Shown: positions 1-9,000 of the stretch, piece by piece
Layout: every line of letters begins with the position of its first letter
How positions within the stretch are numbered: the first letter of the stretch is position 1
Assembly (NCBI GenBank): GCA_030849805.1
Contig: JASANZ010001730.1
Span: forward strand, 1-12,396
Direction of reading: 5' to 3'
From: Sergeia podlipaevii
Lineage: Eukaryota > Euglenozoa > Kinetoplastea > Trypanosomatida > Trypanosomatidae
Length of the DNA stretch: 12,396 nucleotides
The notes under the pieces: model-generated
The model's database searches: none
What the model saw: the letters and a program-made list of their open reading frames with translations, nothing else
Told to the model about the DNA's origin: nothing
Position numbers and translations under genes: made by a program

Positions 1-3000
1 GGTGGTATCGCAGTACACGCACTCCATTGCAATAAAAACGCTCCCGTCGCGATTGTGCGGAGCAAACGTAAATATCACCCGCTCTGGTAATGAGGCAAAG
101 TCCACGTGACTACTCAAACGATGTCCGTCGAGCTTCTTGTCGTATAACGCACCAGCCCCGCTACTGGCATCCTTCGCTGCAGAAAGACCAGCAGAAACTG
201 CTGTTGTGAGTGACGAGGGCCCGCCCACTGCCACATTCATAGCAGACGAGGACGCGCCGCCAGAGGAGGCGTGGCCCACCGCCTGTGATACGGAGGAAGT
301 CATCGGAGCACCAGGCATCGCTCCCATTGACGTGCCACGCTTCTTCCAGATAACCCGCACGACGTGGTGTGGAAACAACCGCTGCTGAACTTTGTAAAGC
401 GCGCAGGCATCCTCATCTGTCGACCACACCGCCGTTTCCACTGCCAGAAGGAGGGGGTACTGCTGCGTATCCAGGTGCACTCGGTAGGAGTGCTGTCGCA
501 GCAACTCCATCTCATCGTAGCTTGGCAGCAACACAGGGCCAGTGGCAGGCTCGCTGAGTACCTTATCCCACGCGGCGTGCAGGCGCTCCTGCTGGGTGCT
601 GTCAAACAGCTGGCTCAGCAAAAGTTGGCGAGCGTGCTCGGTTAGCTGTGCCATATATGTGTGGTCAGCACCGGAGGTTGTGCTGCTGCACGCTGCCATG
701 CTGTGGAGGAGAGATCCGGCACCGCAAGGCATCACGGAGGCGAGCAGAACAAGCAGTTGAGCAGACTCCCATACGATAACTCCACAGTACGAGTATACCT
801 CCCCAGTGCGCTCCCGCCGAAGTGTTGGCTTGCTAGTAGGGGGGAGGAGTAGCATCTCCCCACTGCCCAGCTGGTAAAGCTGCTGCTGCTCAGTACGTCC
901 AGGTAGTGACGGGCTTGGAGGGAGGTTCTTGAGCCTCATAATGCGAGGATCTGTGACGCGGAAAGTGGCGGCCATGTTGACACTTCCAAAAGGTGGCGTA
1001 GGATGGTACTTGACAAGGTTCGCCACTGCCGTCGAGAGTCGTTGCTGCGCAGGGAGAACGTCCGCGAAGCGGTGGATGCGCTCCACAAAGCGCAGCACCG
1101 AGACATCATACAGGACACTGTCAAACATGAGCTGATGCTTGAAGTCGGCAGCCACCTGCGCCGTCAAGCCTGGTGGTAGTGACTTACCGTTGATGACAAA
1201 CAGATCCAAAGCAAAATGTACCACTTGCAGTCCAACCTCTACGATCAGCAAGCCAGTGCTCGCAATGGGTGACTGAAGAAGAGACTGGGGGTCGCCACTT
1301 GCACAAGCCGCAAAGGCACCCTCGTAGCGAGCATGCATGTGTTCATTGCGCTGCACCAAGTCAACAAGAGGCATCACACCATAGTACAAGTGGGGGCAGA
1401 ACAGCACCGCGTCCTCTGAGGCCTCACCACCGGTTGCGTTTGTGTCAGGCACAACCACCTTCCCATAACGGCAGCACAACCGGCTGGCGACGACGGGATC
1501 AGCGCGGTACTGAGGATCGTTGGGATCGACCTCAATGACGCACATGCCAGGAAACTGTGCACGCAGCCGCATCATGTAGGCCTTGAGAGACTCGTTCACC
1601 CCAATACAGTACCCAGGACTCTGGCGCGCCAGCTCAGGAAGGGTCGAGTCAAGCTTCTCGTCCTCAGAGGAGATGCCCTGCTCACGACGTAAGAAAAAGT
1701 CCGGCACGCGTGCGCCAAAAACCTCCTTACTTTTCATTTGCAGCGACACAATGCACGTTGTGAGCTCGCGTGTGAGAGCGGTTCCGTCAGCCAGAGAGCG
1801 CCACAGCTCATCACAACGTGACAGAACCTCTGCCACGCCCGAGCGCGCGTTCTGTGCCTCGGCAATGACGTGAGCGGCGAGCACGTGGCGATGATAGTCG
1901 CACGCGATAAGTGCATCCGCTGGAGCGCCGCTGGTCTCTGCAAGTCGGCAGTTGCCGTAGTGACGCGTCCGGCCGCGAGGCACACCGGGGAGTTCCTTCC
2001 CCGGTGCTGCCCCTCCGCCCATCACATGTGCCAACGGTCTCTGCGCCACCAGCGCGCTGCTTGTGTCAAGAACCAACGCGCCGCTCTCGATCAAGTCCTG
2101 CAACGTCTTCTCACACTGTGCAAGAGATAAATGCGGACACTCGTCAAACAAAGCCTTGACGCCGTCCTCCATGGCAAACGAATAGTTCACAACGAGGCCG
2201 CGGTTGTAGAGGCCCTCCATCATAATCGTTAGCAAGTCGTCTTGCGCGTGGTTGCGGGCACGGAAGTGGGCGTGGTTCACACGGCGACGGTAGTAGTCAG
2301 CATGAATGGAAAGCGGTTTGATTCTGATTACGTTGCGGGTGTCCCCACAACAATGCAGCGCCAACCCCACTTCCGTAAAGCTCGAGGGAATACCATAACC
2401 GAGACGCTGCAGTAGAATCTCGTCCAGCAGGGAGGACTTTTCCACTAGCTCTGACACCACGTAGGCCAATAGACGCATCAAAAAGTTGGCATCGCGCAGG
2501 TTGAACATGGCAAGCGACATCCCTTCAAGCAGAGAGAGTTTCACCACCACGTAGGAGCCCGGCGCTGCGGCTCCACTGCTGGGCACGAGACCGCATTCCC
2601 TCAGCAGCCCCGCATGCGCCTCCTCCACAGTGGTGGTACTGATAGGAAGATCGGGGTGGGAGAAAGGAATCGTGCGTGTGGCAGACACTTCGGCTTGTTT
2701 CTTCCTGCATTCAGTGTCCTTGGGGCTCTCTGCCTCCTCCGTTTCCTCAGCATAATTTCCAGATGCCGACTCCCCCATAATGCGATAGCCGCACGTAATG
2801 TAGAACACGTTCTGGTCCGCCAGCGGGTCGTTCTGCAGCCTCTCCTTCCAGATCCATGGAAAGTGCCAGAGCGCGTGTGCATTGGCGCCTTCACACGGTG
2901 ACTGGAAGCAGCGAGGTGCCAAGGGACTCAGTGCGCCACAAAGCCGCTCGATAAGAATGGGCAGCAGCGCAGGTCCCATCTCATCCAAGGGAAATGTGTG

Positions 3001-6000
3001 GTGCCGAAGAATAAGGTTCTCTCGAGTACTGAGGGTGGCACAGGTGGCCATGAGTTCATCCACTAGGTGTGGCACCGCAGTTGCTGTGAGTGCTTCAGAG
3101 CTCTGTGTACCGGCAGCACCCAAGACGTTCTCAGGAAGCTGCGAGGCGGCTGAAAGCCCGTAAAAAGAAAGCTGGGCACGTGTGTCGGCGACATGCTCGC
3201 GCAGCTCAGCGAGAGTGCCCTGCTCTGACTCTCCGTTAATGTAGCGCTCAGCTGGGATGCGAGTCAGATACTGCTCAACGTCAATGCGCGTGCTGCCCGT
3301 GCGGAATCGAATCGCACACGATACCAGCACGTCTGTTACACCATCCACTACCTTCACAAAGCGCAATACTCGTCCATCCGTCTCGGCGGAGCTGGCAGCA
3401 TGACCACTCAATGTTGTTGCTGCTGCTCCGGCTGCTGCTGCTGCTGTTGCTGATGCACTCAAGTCGACATCCTTTCCAGAGCTACCGTCTGCAGTTGCGG
3501 CTGCAGCGCCTGCCTCCTCTCGTGGGTCCTTCTCCAAGCTGTAGTGCTCCACAAAGTTGCTCGTGGCGTGTGCCTGGTCACTGTGCACATCAAACTGCTT
3601 AAACTTATTCTCACGCAAGTTGATAAAAAGCATCATCACAGCAAGTTGGGTTGCAGACTCGCCACTCCCCGGCTCACACAGTGTCGGTGGAAATATCTCT
3701 GCTGAGTCGAGCGTAAGCGTCTCAAGGCGGTTGTTCTGCAGAAAGACCAAGTCATTAAATGATATCATCTTATGCTGCACGTAATTGAGATGACCTTGCA
3801 GTTCCTGTACCGCGAGTAGATAGCAAAAGTCCTGCAGCTTCTGCAGAGGACGGGCAATAATCGGGTTTGCAGTGGCACAGAAAAGTTGCACAACCAGCAG
3901 AGGGCATCGATTTGACGGCATGACGGGCGGTGACGGCACGGTAGTGGAAATCGTAGTAAAGATATCCTTCACAAACACCAAGCGCAAATAGTGAAAGATG
4001 TCGCGCTCCTCGTCGTCCGCAACAACGTAGCACTGTTCACGGTTGAAAACGTTGAACAGCTCAAGACGGGAGCTGTTCGTGGTGATGCGGGTAAGAATCC
4101 TCTTGCACTGATGTTGCAGTTTGTAGTAAATTGGAATCTCAAGTACAGAGAAACCACGCAGATAGAAGGCAGGCGTAGAGGAGTCTAGCGTGTCATCCTT
4201 TGCATTCGACGTGAGAACAGGAGCCATTTTTGATGTCCCTTGCGATGCAATCTGCCCGCCGCTACTGCTGCCACTGTTGCTTGAGCAGAACTGATCTCCC
4301 CAAAAGTCTGGAATGAGCTCTGCGCTGGCGTACTGGCTCTCGCGCAACTGTCTCAGCAGGTGAAGCTGACTCACCTGCGCAATCTTCTTGTGAATGTGGG
4401 CACACAAACAGTTGCACATTGTACTTAGCCCCTTGCTTCCGTAGCCGAGAATGCGAGCCTTGTTGTTCTGCGCGGCCTCGCCGGCGTGGATGTCTCCCGC
4501 CACAAGCAGCCAGCGTCGATCGAAGTACACTCCATAAGGCACGAAGGTATACATAAACTCCGCTGTGCGTACAACGCACATGCAGTCCTCCTCCTCACAT
4601 CGCCGAAAGACATCCAGTGCAGCCTCGATGGGGTTCACAGTGCGGTAGTTGGTGGCCTGCTGGGTAAAGAGTACAGGAAACTCTACGCGTACAAACGAGT
4701 TGGAACTGAGCAGTGCGGGCGATACCACGCGGTGCAGGAGCGAATGCAGACCCATTATGCCTGCAGCGGCGCTCGATATAGAGGCACTTGAGTGCAAAAA
4801 GTAGGAGCGCGTGCCCGCCTCCGCAATAACTGCTGTGTCACTACTGCTTTTCATGGTGCGCGTAACAACCCCTGCATCCTGGCTAGGCGAACCCTCTGAA
4901 GAAACCAGCGTTCTGAGAGCGGTGTACGAAGAACACAAAAACGCACACTCGAGGGTGTAGGAAGCGAGGTGAGTTGTCCAGCGGCTCACAATGCCCATCA
5001 CAGCACTGCGAATCCTATCGGGGAAGGCACCAAAATCGTGACAGAGTGCGCGGCATTGCTCAGTTTTCTTAAGGGAAAGCGTATCGTCTAGAAAAATAGG
5101 CTCACCTAGATCCTGTGAGGAGAACGACTGCAAGGCTCCGGCACTAAAAACCCTAGCACTTGCGCTGGTACTGCTGTTGTTGTATGTCGCTGCCTCAAGA
5201 GAAGAAAACTTGACAATAAGACTGCGCATAACAGTGCGCACCACCTCTGACGACGGAGTAAAGCAGGCGTCCTTGAACAGGTCAAACATATCTGGCGCGG
5301 TGGTTTTAACAAAGACACGCAGCACCAGCCTTCTACTGGTCTCGCTCTCATTCTGGAGAGACTCTGCGCTCCACTCCGCGTTATCTTCAAGCCAGCGGGT
5401 CTCCTTCTCCTTCCTGGGATTATTCTCAAAGCAGGAGCGCGCGGAAATCCAGAAGCCACATTCCACCTCGTTCGATTGCGTCAGCACGACCGCCTGCACT
5501 TTCATGAGGAGGGGCAGACTATCTGTGGCTTGTGTAGTGTGCAACGTATCCCCATCTGAAGAGTCCGAAGAGGATACAGTATCCTCGTTACTGCTGCTCC
5601 CCGCTGCCACTGCCACTCCATCGACGTGCTGGTAGGAGGAGGAAAACTTTGACGAGCTGCGGTGCGCAATGCGGTGCAGTGGGAGCAGAAGGGTTGGCGC
5701 ACTAGAGGGAAAGCCAACTGCAAGATCTTCAAAAAGTTCCGCAAGGATGTTCTTCAGCATCTGATAGTCCCCTTGCGCATCGTTGTTGACTCCCTGGCTG
5801 CCGTAGCGCCCCTCCACAACACTCAGCAAAGATGTGACGTCTACCTCAGCAACGTACGTGCTCAGAAAACCAAAGCCTTCCTTAATGTCCCTCACAATCG
5901 TCTCTTCGTCCTTGTGTGTGGCGGCATGTGCGGCACCACCCCTACGCCCCGCGCCGCGGCGTGGGTTGAGTAGTGACACAAGACCATACGTTGTATACAC

Positions 6001-9000
6001 GGAGCTAAAGGTGTTGAGCATGTGGCACACGGCGTGCACGACATCCCGATCTGGTGGACAATCAGGTTGGTGCGCCTCGTCCGGCACGGTCACCCCACGC
6101 GAGTATTGCCGCAGTAGCCCATACTGGAGCAAGGCGCGATTTAAAGAAGCAATAGCAACCTTTACAACGCCGGTTTTGGTGCCCTCTGGTGTATCCTCCA
6201 ACAAGGACAGCATTAACGTGATGGTTTGGTTGCGAAGTGGAAACATGATAGCCACCTGGACGCGAGCGTTGCGCGGCAGCGGTGCTGATCCTGAAGATAG
6301 TATCTGCGCGTACGACGAGTGCAACGCATCCGCCCTCACAACGGCGCAGCAGTCGCTCATGGCACTCAGAAGCTGCACAAGCTTCACCCGCAGTCCTAAG
6401 TTACCTGAAGCAGCGCTCGCCTCCTTCTTCCGTCTTCTCGAGTGAAAAGTCGACGGCTCCCCAGCTGCTAGTGTTGATGGGGAGTGCAGCTCGAGCACCT
6501 GCGTGTGTGTAGAGGTGAGATACGGCAGCATAGACTCTACGCGAGCTGTGATGGGGGTCATGCCTGCATGCCTAAGCGCGTGGACGTGTACACGCCGCTC
6601 CACCATTGAAACTTGTGTGGAGAAGATACGGTAAGTGTGCAGCGTCGTGGCGATATGCCAATCCTCCTGTACGTCACACATCCAGTCCCAGAGTGACGTG
6701 TTAATGAGACTGTGTGGTGTGATGAGACGTGAAATGTGAACCACATCTCCACCGGAGGAAGACCCACTCGCCGCGCTCTGCACTTCGACCACGTCAAAGA
6801 GATTCACTGTGAGGCCAGAGGGAAGTCCTCTAGTGAGGTGCAGCACAGCCTTGAGTGCAGTACTGTAACACATCAACAGCCGGTAGCCATTGCGAAGACG
6901 CCGCATCACTGCGAGATTGAACACTTCTGCAACGTACGCATCCGGTCCGGCAGCACCTCCAGGGCCGCCACCATTGATGCCATTGTTAGTTGGCTCCAGT
7001 GTGGCAAACGTCCATCGAAAGGATAAGGCACTAGCTAACACCCACGGAAACACAACGTAGGGATTCCGCATGCACCGCTGAAGCGTCGCCCAAGGGCCCT
7101 TGATGACAGCCTGCTGCTGCTGGGGCTGAAGAGATTTACGAGAGGCACTACCAGGAACAACTCCACGTGTCCCAGCAGAGATCCCCATGAGTGCTTCTGA
7201 GTGGCAAGCAAGCAACTCCAGGCGACGCGGTGCCACTGTCACCATGCAGAGTAGCAATGCTTGCAGATTGGCTAGGCTGGTAGAGCAGCGTATCACCACC
7301 CGCTTCCCTCGTTGCAGTCCGCCAGAGCCCGTTACCACTGAAGTGCTGCCACTCGTCCCTTGCTGCTGCTGTTGCGGCTCTGACGAGGCGTCCTTGATGA
7401 CGCTGATCAGCTGCGTCACTATCTTCGCTTGGGAAGCTGCATCACATGCAATGAAACTCACGCGGCACTCAAAGCCGCCGGCAAGCCCCGCCGCCGTCCC
7501 CGTTTGAAAGTCGAAGAACTGCACCACGTACGCTACACAGCCAGGCTTGCTAAGGAGGGACATGAAGGCCATCCCATCACCGTCTGTGTTCGCCACTGAT
7601 ACTGGAGAGTTTACTGACATAACGACGGGCTGGTGTTGCTGAAGCATCGCGGCTCTGATGCACTCGCGCGCGGTAGTTGTGGAGGAAACCGCCTGGATAG
7701 CCCATGATGAGGTTCGATTCATCGTTAAGACGGACGGAAGGGGGTCATACTGAAAGAAGACGCCAAAGGAAGTGACTGTGGCCACGCTAAGCCACTCCGA
7801 CATGACCCCAGAGAAACCTGAGAGCGTGGGAAGCTCAGGAGCGATCAGCGCGACGTTAGAATTTCCGTTGAGAACCGCCGATGATAGCAAGCGAAGAGCC
7901 ACCTCCTCTGCCTTCACCCACGCATGAAGCTGCAAGCGCAGGAGGGTAAGATACGCGAGCCAACTGCCGGCCCCACTGTCTGTCTGCCCACTGGCTGTAG
8001 AGTACTCTTCGCAACGGATGCGACAAAAGTGCTCAACAAGCGCCTTCGTGCCTGAGATCAACAGACGGCGGTACACCACTGGCTTGTTGACGTCCATCTC
8101 GTACTGAAATGTGAGGGTGCCTCTGTGGAAACTGTGCTGGGTCCGCGCAACAAGATGGCCAGCGGTGCTCTCATTCAAGTAGTCCAGTAGAACGCTCCAG
8201 CCTTCATTGAACCGAGCAATTGCCATAGAGCGGAGAAGGCTGAGTGCGGTGCCGTTGAACGTAAAGTCACGAAGAAAGTCCTGATTTCCCGCGTAAAGAG
8301 GCACCCCGCTGCCCAGCTCTCCGCTCCCTTCTGTCAGCACGGCGTGTTGTGAAATGCCGTACGAGCACACAGGAAAGCTGCTCACAAGCTGCACAAAGAG
8401 CTGCTGCGCCAAACACCTTGCACCCTCAAACCGGTGGCACCACTCTCTGTTCAATCGCACTGCGGCAAGCGCGAGCCAGTAGTCCACATGCACTGCGAAG
8501 CCACCGACAGAAGAGATGAACTGTGAAAGAGGGCTTAGCTGTGGTGAGTCAAAGGAGAGAGTTCGGTTAAGAGCCACCACAGAGATGATAATGTTTTTGC
8601 GCCTGACAACACTTTCAAGGAAAGACAGCGTGTCGGAGCACACGGTGGAGGGACTGATATTGTCAATAACCACCACTGTCGTGCACTCCGCTGCGGACTC
8701 TGGCGCTGTGCGCACGAGATATTCCAGCGACTTACTAATTGAAGACTCAGGCCAGTCAGCCAAGGTCCGCTCTCGGCACACACTCTCATACATGGCCAAC
8801 GTGGCGCTCAGCTGCTCTACAAAGTTTTCGTCGTTAAGCAGCGCGCGCGCATCACTCCGGGTAAGAATTGAAATGCCAAAACATCCGTCCACATCTTCGT
8901 CCTTCTCATCGTCTTGAGTGGTGAAGGGAGAGAAGCGAATGTGATCTGGAGGGAAAAACACCACGGAATCTGCTACTCCTGTATGCGCATCGGATGTTGC

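Noticed and set aside
5834..6445. 203-codon open frame on the plus strand
   Set aside because: It lies wholly antisense to the giant reading frame, has no recognisable domain, and its Ser/Arg-rich, low-order sequence is typical of the reverse strand of coding DNA.
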